Source of the DNA: Aspidiotus rigidus
Taxonomy: Eukaryota; Arthropoda; Insecta; Hemiptera; Diaspididae
Direction: 5' to 3'
Assembly: GCA_035079385.1 (NCBI GenBank)
Contig: JAVHKY010000054.1
Location: 6,735,501 to 6,799,500 of the forward strand
Length of the DNA: 64,000 nucleotides
In this document: positions 1-13,100 of the stretch, piece after piece
Layout: every line of letters begins with the position of its first letter
Position numbering within the stretch: position 1 is the stretch's first letter
Position numbers and translations under genes: made by a program
Notes under the pieces: model-generated
Seen by the model: the letters and a program-made list of their open reading frames with translations, nothing else
What the model was told of the DNA's origin: nothing
The model's database searches: none

Positions 1-722
1 TTATTAAAGTGATACGTAATACAATCGTCTTCATATACAATTTAGGAAATGTTTTCAGTTTCTAGAAACTGAAATAACTATTAAGGAGTTGAACTTTTTC
101 TCCGCTTCAACAATCATTTAATACAATTTCTCAGATATTTTACACAAAAAAACAAAAAAAACTCATCAAACTTATGTAGCCACTCCTCTGTAAGGAGGTG
201 CGGCTGAATTGATATGCAGGTTTTTCGCATTTTTGAAGATGATTTCAAATTTTTCCTCATTCAATGGTTATTGTTTGTAATTGAGAAATAAATTATAACA
301 AGTGTTTTTTTTGAGCTGTTGATCAAACGGATTACACAAGCGCTAATTCTCGGGCAAATACGACAAAAATAAAGATGAACAAACATACATCGTCACAGAG
401 GAACGATTTAATTTTACGCGCGACTTCTAAGACGTCGACAATGTCACTTAACAAGATTGAGTTGTGAGAACTCGACAAACAGTTCTGTATCTAATCTAGA
501 CATGTAAGCATCTTTCATAAAACAAATAAGACTCCTTATATGCATTTTGAAGTATCAAATTAGTTTCTAACATACAAATATCAAATAATAACTTTAAAAA
601 ATGATACATTCGAAAGAAAGCAATGGAGGTAACTTGCCTCATTGAATAGTCAAACTCAATAATATTTGTTGCCAAAGAAATCAGCGACGATAAGAGAGCT
701 TTGCCCCTTTGAAATTGTAGCG
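1..722 (-). other. 3' UTR / downstream of diablo
   Basis: This stretch follows the diablo stop codon on the minus strand and holds no credible coding exon. It is AT-rich. I found no clear AATAAA on the minus strand before the window edge, so the transcript may end outside the window. The short open frames here show no domain and no splice-compatible context. Confidence 0.5.
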
Positions 723-3142
723 TCACCACCAAGTATGCTCCGTTTGTGGTGCTCTCATAACGCCGACACCGCCTCCTAATCTTCTATAATTCATCGAACC
801 ACACAAACGCCATTGATTTTGCTCCGGATCATATACTTCGATCGATTTAAGATATGCAGTGCCATCGAATCCACCGACGGCATACAGCTGACCATTGACA
901 ACAGCCAGTCCAACCTTTCAAGCAGAAAAAAGAACATAAATATATTTCCCATAAATGTATTATCGTATCGAGATTGTGATAAAAATATTTACACCACTAC
1001 GACGAGACGTCATGGCTACGATAGGTGACCAAGAATTTGAATGAGGATTATAACGTTCCGCGCTACTCAATTCCATACAATCATCTCGACCACCTACAGC
1101 GTATATCATATTATTGAAAACGGCACAGCCCAGATGTTTTCTTCTGGTTGACATTGGTGCCATACTACTCCATTTGTTTTGGCGAGGATCGTATCGCTCC
1201 ACTGGAATGACGATCATTGAAGATTACAATGACTAACATACAACTGCAACTGAAAATAACTAAGGTACCTGTATTCAAAGGACATTGTCCATCGGATCCG
1301 CCGATTGCATATAGGTAGCCTCCTAGGACAGCAACTGCAACTCCTAGTCGTCTTGTCGTCATAGGCGCTACTTTTCCCCATTTATTTTCTTTAGGATCGT
1401 ACCTAATGCACATAGGATTCTATTAAATATTGTTGGACATTATTATTTACTCAAATTCTAGAATCTTCTAACCTTTCGACATGATTTAAACATTGAACAC
1501 CGTCTTGTCCTCCTACTGCATACAGGTATCCGTCCAAAACGGCAACTCCAACACTCGTACGACAAGAAGTTGTAGGAGCGACATCACAAGACCACTGATT
1601 AGTCTGTGGGTCGTATCTAGCAGAAATCAAGATAAAAAATTCATACTAATCCATTTTTATGAACAAAATTCATAAGATACTACAGTTTTTGAACAGACCT
1701 TTCAATACTGTTTAAATAAGATTGGCCATCATGACCTCCGACCGCGTACAATAAATCATTCAGCACAGCCACTCCAACTCCGCATCTTCTTTTACTCATA
1801 GGAGCCACCATTTTCCAATCGACAGTTTGAGCATCAAATCTTTCAACTGATGCGATAGCGTCGCCACTGCACCAGCCGCCAACTGATTAAAAATTTGAAA
1901 CTATAATTAAGATTCCTGCCTGTTTTTTGTTTCCACGACAAAATATTTTTCATTGTCGTCTTTACCAGCGAATAAGACCTCGCCACGTCTGGATGGTTTC
2001 CGCGGTCTAGTCCGAGGACCTTGCATCAACGGTCTCTCTTGCGGGAGTAATAAATAATTTTTAGCTTCGTCTACCAAATCCCTACAGCATTCGTCACTAC
2101 GAACCAATAAGTCTGATCCCACAGTGCCGACCAGAAATTTTGGACTCAATAATGGCAAGCGAACATGTTGGAGTACCTACGTACGAGATGTCGAATTTAG
2201 ATACGTCTTCAAGTTTCGAAATCGGTTTCAACAACACATTACTTGAGATAAATGCTGTCTCCTCTCTGAGACATTGTACTTGACCCAGGACATAACGGCG
2301 GAATAAACTTGTTCCTCTGAACGTACATTCAACTCATCGTTGGCAATTATTTCGATCAGCTGCAATGCTGGCAGTAATAAGAATTCTTCGCTCTCGACGA
2401 CCTTATTGTGAGAAAAATAAATGAATTTCAGCATTCAAACCATTTCTTACCATTATTTGTCTATTGCTGTCGTACCTCCTGAAAGTTATGTTGGGTAAAT
2501 TTATCGGCAATACGTAATAAATCGCGGCATGAGTGAGTGTCTGCAAAGGCCCGTATTCCTAGACAGTTGGAGGGGTCCAATTGACGTTTCAGGAATTCGC
2601 AGCATATTTCTTGAATTTCAACTAGTTGCAATAAACAAGCTGAAAAACAAAGCAGAGTTAGAGGCATGATATGACGACTTCGTGGGGTAATGACGCTCTG
2701 CAAAACAAACCAGCAGGTAATAAAGTTTGAACGTTAGCCTCTTCAACAGTAATATGAGATGTATAACAGAAATCTATCAACAATTCCATAGCGTGTTCGT
2801 CGATATCACGTATAGTTACTTCAGTTTGACGAGATTCCGCCAATTCGCCAGTGAACATTGCTCTGAAGTATGGACTACAAGCGGACAGTATCACTCTAGA
2901 AGTGTATTCAAATTTGGTAAATAAATCAAGATAATAAGTTGAAACAACTCGTCTCTAGCTCGACATTCTCACCTATGAGCAAATATTTTTCGCGAACCGA
3001 CGTTCAGAACTACATCACAAAGTTCACGATGACGACGTAATCCATTCAATTCGGAAAGCGTACCCCGAGGATGCTTTTCGGATGTGTGCGTCAACCTAGC
3101 CGGAGATGGTGGTCGATCTCCACCGACCATTAGTTCCCCCAT
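723..3142 (-). CDS. dbo: diablo / KLHL20-type BTB-BACK-Kelch protein, 10 exons
   Basis: Substrate adaptor for a Cullin-3 RING ubiquitin ligase: BTB binds Cul3 and dimerises, Kelch binds substrate. Exons, all on the minus strand: 3142-2973, 2895-2711, 2639-2476, 2401-2243, 2176-1966, 1882-1699, 1616-1473, 1402-1269, 1201-993, 914-723. Every junction is GT-AG and the phases agree, giving 1,752 nt or 583 residues. The protein starts [23 protein letters not shown] covers about residues 40-150 ([22 protein letters not shown], then [17 protein letters not shown]), BACK about 155-260 ([20 protein letters not shown]), then a linker [19 protein letters not shown]. Six Kelch repeats follow from about 297 to the end, each with the GG doublet and spaced Y/W ([42 protein letters not shown]). 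The start Met is the first of two close in-frame ATGs; the second is 12 nt downstream. The protein is near-identical in layout to fly diablo, slightly shorter, with no break seen. The gene is head to head with the phospholipase gene 1.3 kb away. Confidence 0.96.
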
Positions 3143-4469
3143 TCTATTCCCCCGCGACGATTGAAGTCGCAGAGGGGGGGAACTCCAGCCAGCCCAAACA
3201 GAATCAATCTGTAACCGATTGTGGTTTATTATGCACCATTCCGCTTAAAGTTGATAAAGAAATTTAAGAGCTATTTATACGCGAAGAAAAGGAAATCACT
3301 GGATAGAAATTACGTCACTTCATTTCGAAACTAAAGGGGTCAAGGAGGAGTCATCTATTTAGAATTTTATCCAATCTATCTTTGATGAAAAAAAAAAAGG
3401 AAGAAAACACAATTTTCGAATTGCTTGCTTGAAAATGAAGTCACGAACAGTTCAACCTCCGAGTTCTGTAAGGTGAAAATAAAGAGCACATAAAAAATCT
3501 ACCATCCTACTTGCTCATGACGAAAGGATAGGTTTTGGAATGAAATTTCAGCTGTATTGAAACAAAGATTGTAGGTAATTAAAAATCATCTTGTAAGCTA
3601 GTGACACGTAGAACTACCATCGACATATTGTAGAGAGTAATTTAAAGAAGGAATATTTCGAGGAAACACTGTTTTTGATAAGAGTACAAATCAGAACAAT
3701 TATCAAATTACGTAACGGTATTCGTGAAAAAACTGTTTGATTAGTAATGCTAGATGATTTACCTTTGAGGCTTTCGCACTTGACGGGAGCAGTTTCTTCT
3801 TCTGGCGTTATATGAAATAGAATTCCATGAATATTGAGTATTTTAGTGGTGCATGATTACGAGCCTGTGCACGAATTCAACAAGAGATAAAGGTACGTAG
3901 AACAGTCTTTCCGTCGTCAATGAAGGAACTAATCAAATCCACCAAAATTAGCGAATAACATTCATCACAATTTGCGCAATGATACGAAGTCTTCATTTAT
4001 CTGCCATCAATTTGATACGCAACTTTCGTGGTACTAACCTGGTACTAACTTGTATTTTAATCATCACAAACACACGAAATACGATTAAATTCACAACAGA
4101 TTAGCAGACCACAGACTGAGGTCTGAGACAGACAGCAGCCGTTCAAAGTTGATGACGTTTCTGCAGATGGAATAGGAGAATAAGGCTTTTGATATTATCT
4201 ATTGAAGAGTGAAAAACGTCTTATTTTAATGATCGTTATTTTGTAGATTCTCGCTACAATCGTCCGAAAGATACAGTTTGCCTGATCATCAATTCAACTT
4301 CGTACGGCAGCATTATCAGTTATCACTCATTCATTTTTTCTGCGAAAAACACTTCTACGAAATTTTAGTGCGAAATAGAGTTTTGAAAATGCGCTAGAGA
4401 ATACTCGAGTAATTCGAAAAAGAAACTTATAGTGTTACAACTTTTGCGAAGAATTATTATTTTGTCAAC
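3143..4469. promoter_or_regulatory. intergenic region between divergent diablo and PLA2G15 genes
   Basis: About 1.33 kb separates the two start codons, so it must contain both 5' UTRs and both promoters, possibly with non-coding first exons. A G-run of about eight lies just upstream of the diablo start. I see no coding exon. Part of 4160-4330 resembles 30955-31075 in the laminin intron (shared words such as CAATTCAACTT and TACGGC), which suggests a small interspersed repeat. No core promoter element could be called with confidence. Confidence 0.5.
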
Positions 4470-6150
4470 ATGCTAGTCAAATATACTTTCATTTTTGTTT
4501 CTTTCTTCTTATTTTTGTGCTCCTTTGTTGTTGGTACCAAATACCCTATAATTTTAAGTAAGAAATGTTGATATCTTCTCTACTATTTTGGTAAGAAAAA
4601 TTGACTGTTATGTTCTTTTTTTTTCAACACTTCTAGTTCCAGGCGATGGAGGTAGTCAAATGGAGGCCAAGCTCAATAAACCCTCAGTTGTTCATTATCT
4701 TTGTGATAAAACGTCCGACTGGTTTTCTTTGTGGTTGAATATGGAATTACTTGTACCTGTAATCATAGATTGCTTCGTGAGTCCATCAATTTTCAGCGTG
4801 TTTTTCATTCCGTGTCATATACTCCATTGATTTGTACTTCTTATTCCTTTTTCATTCTTTTAGATCGATAACATGAGATTGGAGTACGATAATGCTACTC
4901 GTACGACGAGAAATCCCCCGGGGGTAGAAACTAGAATCCCCGGCTTTGGTAATTGTTCCTCAGTGCAATGGATCGATCCGAGTAAAATGTCCGTCGGTTG
5001 TTACTTTAAAGATATTGGTATCATGCTGGGAAAATTAGGATATAAAGATGGAGTTTCACTTAGAGGGGCCCCGTATGATTTCCGTAAAGGACCCAGTAAG
5101 TGAGAGCAAATTTTAAGAATTTGGTCAATACATACTGAGAAAATTTCATTATGGTCTTTTTTTTTTATTCTGTAGACGAACAAGTTGAGTACTTTAAAGC
5201 TTTGAAGAATTTAATCGAGGAAACGTATGCTAAAAATAATAACCAGCCAGTAGTTTTGATCGTTCACAGCTTGGGAGGCTTGATGAGTCTCAATTTATTA
5301 CATCAGAATATGCAATCTTGGCGTGATAAATACGTAAGAGCGATAATATCGGTTGCTGGTGCATGGGGAGGATCTGCAAAAGCCGTAAAAGTGTACGCTA
5401 TTGGTAATTAGCTCCGAAATTGTTCTCAATGTACACACGTTATTCGTTATATTCACAATAGATCTGTCGCTTAGGTGACGACTTGGGTGCCATGGTTCTA
5501 TCGGGCTCAGTTTTGCGCACTGAACAGATAAGTTCGCCATCACTGGCTTGGCTAATGCCCTCGCCATATTTGTGGGAGAAAGATGAGGTTTTAGTTGAAA
5601 CTGAAAATAAAAATTATTCTCTGAGCAATCTGGAAGAATTTTTCAAGTTCGTTCAATACTGAAAATGAAAACATTTTTCTCATAAATAATTCAATAGGTG
5701 AAACCATATTTTTATTTTTAGTGACATTGACTATCGAATAGGATGGGAGATGTACTTAGATGTTTCACTTTACCTAAAGGACTTCGAACCACCAGGAGTA
5801 GAGGTACATTGCCTTTATGGATATGGTCTTCCGACGGTTGAAAAGTGAGTTTCATCTGCTTTCGAACATTAAAAAATTGACTAGTGCACGAATCTACTGT
5901 CAGTCTACGAGTTTGTTCTTTGTGTTCCAGGTTATATTACCCGAAAGGAAAGTTCCCCGATCGTCCGATTCTCGAAACTGGAGACGGAGATGGCACAGTT
6001 AATCGTAGAAGTTTACAATCATGTATGAAATGGAAGACGAAACAAAAACAACCTGTCTACGAATACCCGATGCCAGGTCTCGATCACATGTCTATTTTGA
6101 AAAGCGTTGATACTTTGGAGCTCATCAAACTAATACTTGCAAGATTATAA
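4470..6150 (+). CDS. PLA2G15: lysosomal phospholipase A2 / LCAT-family acyltransferase, 7 exons
   Basis: Alpha/beta-hydrolase of the LCAT family. The PLA2G15 group deacylates phospholipids and transacylates ceramide in lysosomes. Exons: 4470-4557, 4637-4776, 4864-5095, 5176-5403, 5475-5646, 5722-5844, 5931-6150. Phases are consistent over 1,203 nt, giving 400 residues (human about 412). The N-terminus is a signal peptide (MLVKYTFIFVSFFLFLCSFVVG), followed by IILIPGDGGSQMEAKLNKP, the conserved lid/oxyanion start. The nucleophile is Ser185 in IVHSLGG. The acid is probably Asp348 in TGDGDGTVN, and the base His380 in PGLDHM. Each sits 12-13 residues before the human position. Other hallmarks are WLNMELLVPVIIDC, VPGFG-like IPGFGNCSS, RGAPYDFRKGP and WRDKYVRAIISVAGAWGG. 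The gene is complete and no catalytic residue is missing. The PLA2G15 assignment over LCAT rests on these motifs and is inference. Confidence 0.95.
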
Positions 6151-6375
6151 TCTTGGATCTCATTTTTCAGTTGCCATTGATATTTAAAAAGTGATATTAT
6201 TATAATAAGATACCTATTGTATCGCATTTGCATTAATGAATATATTTTTTCGTTTCACTTTTCTACTTAAATAAATTTCTGTTGTAAAAGAAAAATATTG
6301 TATTTTATAAAAATTATCGTTTTGTATAGGAACAATAGAACTATGCCGAAGCATACTTTGGCTCAATTAAGTAAC
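6151..6375. other. overlapping 3' UTRs of PLA2G15 and laminin, with plus-strand poly(A) signal
   Basis: Only 225 bases separate the two convergent stop codons. A canonical AATAAA lies at 6270-6275 on the plus strand and probably ends the phospholipase mRNA. On the minus strand I see no canonical signal in this gap, only weak variants, so the laminin 3' UTR probably runs under the phospholipase gene. Confidence 0.6.
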
Positions 6376-7114
6376 TTATTGTACTGGACACGAACTGACC
6401 AGAACGTTGTGAAGTTTATGAAATTCTGTCCACATCACAGGATGTTCACCAATGGTCACATTACGAATGCAGCCTTTGAAATTTTCTCTGTTTTCTATCG
6501 TACCGCCGATAGCAGTTTCTGATTCAAAAAACAAACGTGATCAATTTTTTTCGTTGAAAATTAGAGTATAAGAGAATATCAGAGGACTAACCTGCGATAC
6601 CACCAATGTACAAAGGACTATTTGTACGAGCTTCAGTTATGTGACCGTTATCTGGCAACCAATACATTTTGCTTTTGCCGTCAACATATAAAGTCATTTC
6701 TTCATTAATTAAAGATAGTTTTACACGATGCCAATTATTATCACATAGATAGTACAACGAAGAGAATTCGTGTTCTATTCGGAAGGGTCTACGATCTCCC
6801 ATATCGCCATTTAATACGACCTACATGACAGAAATATGCACGCGAGTGTAAGAGTTTTCCAGTCTTGGAACGTAACACAGGTACCTGGTGAAAAATCTTT
6901 ACCTTTCCTCGGACTAGTTCTAACGAAATAGATGGGTAACCTTGAGGTTCGGAAATGGATGCAAGAATACCGTTCATTTCACTAGTGCGGAATTCAAATT
7001 CCAACAAGAGTGTTCTACCCACATCAAATTTTTCAGCTGAGAAAAACAGGCACGGTGAGTCTCAATGCAAATAAAAATAGAGCTGAGATGCAGATGAAAG
7101 TAATTTTATTTACT
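6376..7114 (-). CDS. wb: laminin LG5 domain and C-terminus, exons 49(end)-52
   Basis: Exons 7036-6885, 6820-6592 and 6518-6376 after the end of exon 49. Key sequence: [102 protein letters not shown] and the terminal LVSSCPVQ followed by TAA. This is a normal laminin LG5 end. Confidence 0.95.
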
Positions 7115-10100
7115 GAAGGCAGAATATGCGTCTCCCGAAAAGTAGGCTCCTTTTTCAACGCGAGGGAAACACTGCCCAACGTGATAATGTTTCGCTTTTT
7201 CACCGACCAAATCTTCTTTCTTACCATTCACAAGAACTTCTTTGATACATCCCTTCAATGGTTCTATATGTAAGAGCTGTCGAGAGAGGAAAAAAAAAAA
7301 AAAAGAATAATGTTTCCTTTGAACAAATTTCTTTTGCTTCTCAATTTTTTTCTATATCCAGGAGGTATTTTTGAATTTACCGAATTTTCAAAAACTGATA
7401 TTTCGCCCGAGTACCCGCCAACATAGATGGCATTCATTAAATTTAATTTTTTAGGTATCACAATTTTCATCTCCGGAAGATCGTCCACTGTCATCAACAA
7501 CATTTTTCCGTCTCTGACTAATTTTATCTGCAATTTGGTTGGAAAAAAAAAATATTTATAATACATAGGTATTGATTGAATCACAACAAAACGAGCACCT
7601 ATAAGGCTGTACTTACTCGGTGCCAATTATTATCTGCGTAAGAAATTTCTCGCGTCATTTCAACTCTCTTCTTACCTTTTACGAGAACGTAAATAGAACC
7701 ATTGTACAAAAATAATCTTACATAGTGACTTTGTTTATCTTCTGCTCCCTGTATAGAAAGTCAAAAAAAGTTAGTCAAAATAAGTCTCTCCAAGAAGTTT
7801 TATTAGGCTTGACCAGGTAGGACTTATAAAGAGTGACTGGAGACAGGACAAAAGTGTACGATAAGGAAAAGCTGTTTTTCGACTCTATCATGTGATTAAT
7901 CGCATCAGAGGCTTCATAGAGCTTTGAATGCGACTATCTTCATGATCTTCTTCTCCAAAATATGAGATTTAGCGTGTGTTTCGGGCATTTGGAGACTTGG
8001 AGAGTAAATCGAGAGAAACCACTCGTCGCCATTTGTAACGAATCTTAATCACCAAACATTCGCTTCAACTTCAACTAACCGGAATTAGCAGCAGAATTCC
8101 ATTTTTGTAAAACGTTCGAAACTTCAATTGAATAGTGGCGTTTTTGTTGTGGAAAACTTGTCTATCGTAATCTAGACGAACGTAACTGCGAGGCAGGTCA
8201 CCAAATTGAACAGCGAATGGCTCAACTGAATATGCGTGAGATTTATGACAAGAATTCGTTCCCTGCGTATTCTGTGTGGCTGACAAGTCATCGAGATCGG
8301 TGTTCTCCGGATGAGAATTCGGACGACCGATGAGAGCGTGCTCAAATTCGATTGGTTTATCGAAATGTAATAATCTGCGAACAAGAGAACAAAAAAATAA
8401 GATCTCCAATTCATGGAAGAACATTGGATCGTGTATATGTTTCCATGAGGGCTGGGCTGTAAAAGAAATGCCCACTTCATGACGTTATCAAAGAGACTAC
8501 ATCTCTTGGTCCAGTTTCTAGTATAATCACTATGTTTTAGAAAAACACTAGGCTAACTAGCTGACAGCTCCACCCATATTTCTTAGCCTATTACTCGGTA
8601 TGTTGAACTCTGATTTTAGTCTAGTATAACATTATAGGCTAACTCATAAACCAAATTAACCCATATAGCTCCCCCTAAAGTAGATCAAGGTCACTGATGA
8701 CGTCGTTCGACGTCCCGGGTTGAATTTTTCCAAGCCCCAAAAGTAGGTCAAGGTCATTGAAGACGTGTGTCTCACAGAAAGTGTCTCGCAAATTTCCGAC
8801 TGATTCCCAGCTCAAAAACATAGATCATACATGTCGATATGACACGCGACCCCCCTAAGAAGTTGGACCTGTGGCTCACCCCCTCAGAACGAATATTTAT
8901 GGTGTAAATTAATTAAATACCTATAATTAGGTTTGAGTAATTAGCAGTAATGATAATGTTGTTTCAATGAATTCGAACGTTTTATTTTAAGGGTAAAAAG
9001 AAGAGATTATGTTTCATATCTCTCATATATACAACCACTCGAGGAGACGAGGACGGCACTCGATTTAAATCAATCCTGAAGAAGTCTCGGGGTAGAAGAA
9101 GAAGATACTGATTGATCGCATTAGTTTAGCTCCGCCCCCTCTCCTCCTTAGATACTCCAGGACGATTGTAGTGAGGCCGATGAATTAGGTCAAGTTTATT
9201 ACAGCCTGAACCCAATTCCTCCTTAGCAGTAGAAGAAATGGCACTCGGCTCCAACCCACCTAGTAGGCATATGATAGTATCCTCTCTCTAGGCTAGTTTG
9301 ATCTGAAAGAGTACTTAGCCCAGTGAATCAATACATCAGCGTGGTATAATGGATATTGACAGTTTAAGAGGAAAACGATTGGTCGAACTATTCTAGAGAC
9401 AGGTGTAGCCCCTTAGCTCCTCCCGTAACCTAGTATAAGAGAGGGGAGATGTATTTTGATCCAACCAAATAATGCGGCACAAATTTCAAAGATCAAGTCC
9501 GCCCTCCACCCCAGCTAAAAGTCAGGATAATTCTTCCCAAAATCATTTGCCCAAAGTTTCCTCTGTCATTTCATTTTTAAAAAGAAATTCAATTCCAAAC
9601 AGAAAAGCAAAATCATCGAGCGCAAAACATAATCAACTTACTTATCATTGAATATAGCATCCTTAATGGTTCCGATTAATGGTGAAATCAATACTGATGA
9701 AGAGTTCACGGCGAAATCAGATGGAATACCTCCGAAGAACAATCCACCTACTTTTCCGGGTGCGTGAATTGTACTCGAGCCATCGTCTTCCATGAAGCCA
9801 ACAGCTTGAATCACGTCGTCAACCCGTAGCTCCAACCGTTTGCCCGTTTTTATTACACTGAGTGCATGATATTGTTCGTCGCTGTAGTTGATATCTGATC
9901 TGGATCTTAAATGTGTCTCTCCTTTACCAGCATTCACTACTAGCTCAACACGATTCTCTCTCAAACTGACTGAATAGAAGTTAATTTTATTCACCTACAA
10001 AAAGTGAAATGATGAACTGCCATTAATATGGATAAGGGAACTGAGCACATACCGGTAATTAATATTTATGGCATATTTTCGTAAATTTAAATACGTAGTT

Positions 10101-13100
10101 ATTAATCACTGTCAAAAATACGACCTTGTAATTTAAAATTTTGCCTTTTAGGCTTGAGAAAGGAGAAGCATAGAAAAATTAACCTAAAGGAAGATAAATT
10201 TCAGAAAGACTCACCTCGCTTCTCTCTACCTCCGAGGGATCATCCAATTCCAAATTCTGAGAACGAAAGAGAGAAATAGAGATCAATTGACCTGATAAAG
10301 GAGTAGCGCTCTTGCCGAAATAATGATGAATATTTATGAGAGTTTAGCGAATTGAAGAACAATTAAAGCCTTTTAACAGAAAAATTTTACAATTCTCTGA
10401 ATCGCAGTTTCGTCGTCCAGCACCATAAGCATCAAATACCCATTCTGAGAATGATTTATAAACTGTAGAACCCTAGAATGAAGCCGTGTCCGCAATGTCT
10501 GTCTCTCTGCGACTAGGACAAGTGGATCATTTGATGACAGAATTTCTCTTCTTCAAATCCTCGATCTTTCAAGACGTCATTCAGTATCATCCCGAATTAA
10601 ACAGAGTATACAGGCCTACAGATACAAATTCACTCACTTCAAATCCTTCAGTAGTGCTCAGCATCAAAAATGCGTTCATTTGGTTAGTTGAAAAAATAAA
10701 ACTGAACGATGCTGTTTTCTTCAATGGATACGATGCTAGCTCCAAATATCCATTCCCCTCAAAACCAACTATCGTCACCGGCTAGGAGCGAAAGAAGAAC
10801 GAATTGTCAAAATTTAGGATTCACTTTTTACTAATCAACATTGTCACGTCACCAACTTTTTCCGAGCACGATTTTTGGACTCCCCAATTACGACCTCTGA
10901 ACGGATTATAGGTTTCTTGAGTAACTTGCAGATCTGACATGCAACCCAGGAAAGGTTGTGGCAATGGAATGTGAGACTGGAATCCAGGAGATAAACCTCC
11001 GAAGAAGTATTGAGGAACTGACAGGTCTGGTATCTCACTCTGACTGGACAACGTGGGTGATGGAAAGCCGTCTTTGGTTTCGCTATTCACCTTAAGAATT
11101 CCTAAAAAAATAGCACATACGTAAAATTCAGATTAATTATCTGAACCTTTTTGTACTGGTACGAGTATTTTAAAATTATAATAATTCTTGTACCCTTTTC
11201 AATTTTCTTTTTACGATCATAATATCGAGTAGCTTCTAGATGGGTCCAATTGCCGCTCGTATATCGATTAGAGCTCCTAATTTCCAAACTGTTATCCTCG
11301 GTATATCCTATCTGGAAAACAATCCTTCCTTCTCGGATGGTAACCGAAATATATTGTTCCTTCGATCAATATGAAATAATGAGCATAATTTTTTTCAATA
11401 TTTTGAATTATATTCCTGGTAATTATTATAAGCCTACCGGTTTCAAACCAGCAGCGTAAAACAGGACGGAATTCTCGTCGAAGGTTTTGAAATTGAAGGA
11501 CACGCTAAAGAAATATTTATTATACACCGTAGAGGTTAATCCTTGCATGGCAGCGTATCCATCTCCCGTGAAGAAATATGAACCATCCTCGTGAGTATTC
11601 TCTTTCGCACTACTTTTTTTGTTTTCAACAAAAAGATCAATGATATACTAACGCATTAAATAACAAAGCAAAAAGTAAAAGTGAGATATAGGTATTGATT
11701 GGCTTACTCACTTATCAATACAAGCAAAACAATTTCCGGGCGTTTCAGTCTTAAAATTCCATAAACCGATTGGCCGATTATCGTAGAGAACGCGAGACAA
11801 ACATCCGAAAAGACCAGCTTGTTTAGATAATATAAACGAAGTAACTGGTCTATTGACACCACCTATCCAAATGGGATCACTGCTCGCCACATCAAATCTA
11901 TTCCATCCGCTGACCGAATAATTCGTAACAGGGGAACCACTCACCAAGAGGGATCCAGAGGAAGAAGCAACAGGGCGTACAGATAATCTACCCATGTTTG
12001 ATATTCTAAAAAAATAGATCAATAATCGAGTCACAGATTCTTCGAGATACCTATGAAAAAATTGGCGAGTACTAACCTTTCTACGTCAATTTTATACCAG
12101 TGTTGATCTTTTTGTAAGTCACCAGCCGTCTGTATATGCAACGAGTGTGTTAGTTCTGCTGGGCCTCCGCCTAGGTCCCACGAGAATCTAATTTTTCGAT
12201 TTACAATTTCAATAGCCAAAAAGTCATCCTATGAACGAAAAATAAATCATAATTTCATTCAGATTTGGGTACTACACAGCCAACGCGGAAACTTTTGATG
12301 TACTTACACTGATGGAGCTAGCGAGGTAAAATAATAGTGCATCTCGATGATGAGTAGAAATGGCGTAAGTCAAACTTATATAATTGGTAATGCTGGGCTT
12401 CACGTATTTGGATAAATAACTTCGAGAACATAATTCTTGGTCGCTTTTACTCGACAAAGATAACTGGATCTATATGTAGATGAGGAGAATTACAAAAATT
12501 TAGGAAAAATTCAAGTAGGTAAAATATTGCCTACCCTTCCTCATTAAACATGGATGAAACAGGGATATATTATTGACCACAAAAGACAAGACAGATTAAG
12601 TCTATCTAATAATGGACAGTTGGTAACGTCATCAGAGAAATTTTTGGCTCCGTCGTAAGGTAGGCACGGTCTCGACCTACTCTAGGGAATTGAAAAAAAA
12701 TACTCACGCAGTCGCGTGAGTAGTACACGACTTTTCTTCCCACAATGCAAAAAACATTGAGAGAGTCACTCCCTCTCTTTAAATTAAATACCAATGACCT
12801 GTCAATCATGTCAAACATTTGTAGAATAAACAATAAAACTCAGTTTATAAATTCTATCACTACGATGTCACATCAACAGATAACAGAGTAAAAATACCTA
12901 TAATCCAATAAGGAAACCTGAATTTTGTTATAATTTAGGCTAAGAGTCATCTAAAACCTACAAAACGTCTCCAGAAAAACCACTCCCCCTCCCCCTGTCC
13001 AAACTGCTACGAGGCTATAACAGTTGTTTCTAATAAAAAAGAGCTCTACAATCATTTTTTCCCATACCTTATTCTTAGCATATTATTAGTCTAGTATACT

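Noticed and set aside
9330..9420. tRNA-like sequence near GTGGTATAATGGATATTGAC
   Set aside because: No complete cloverleaf or B-box could be fitted.
10486..10785. Plus-strand 99-codon frame over laminin LG3
   Set aside because: Lies antisense to exon 43, which matches LG3 in detail.
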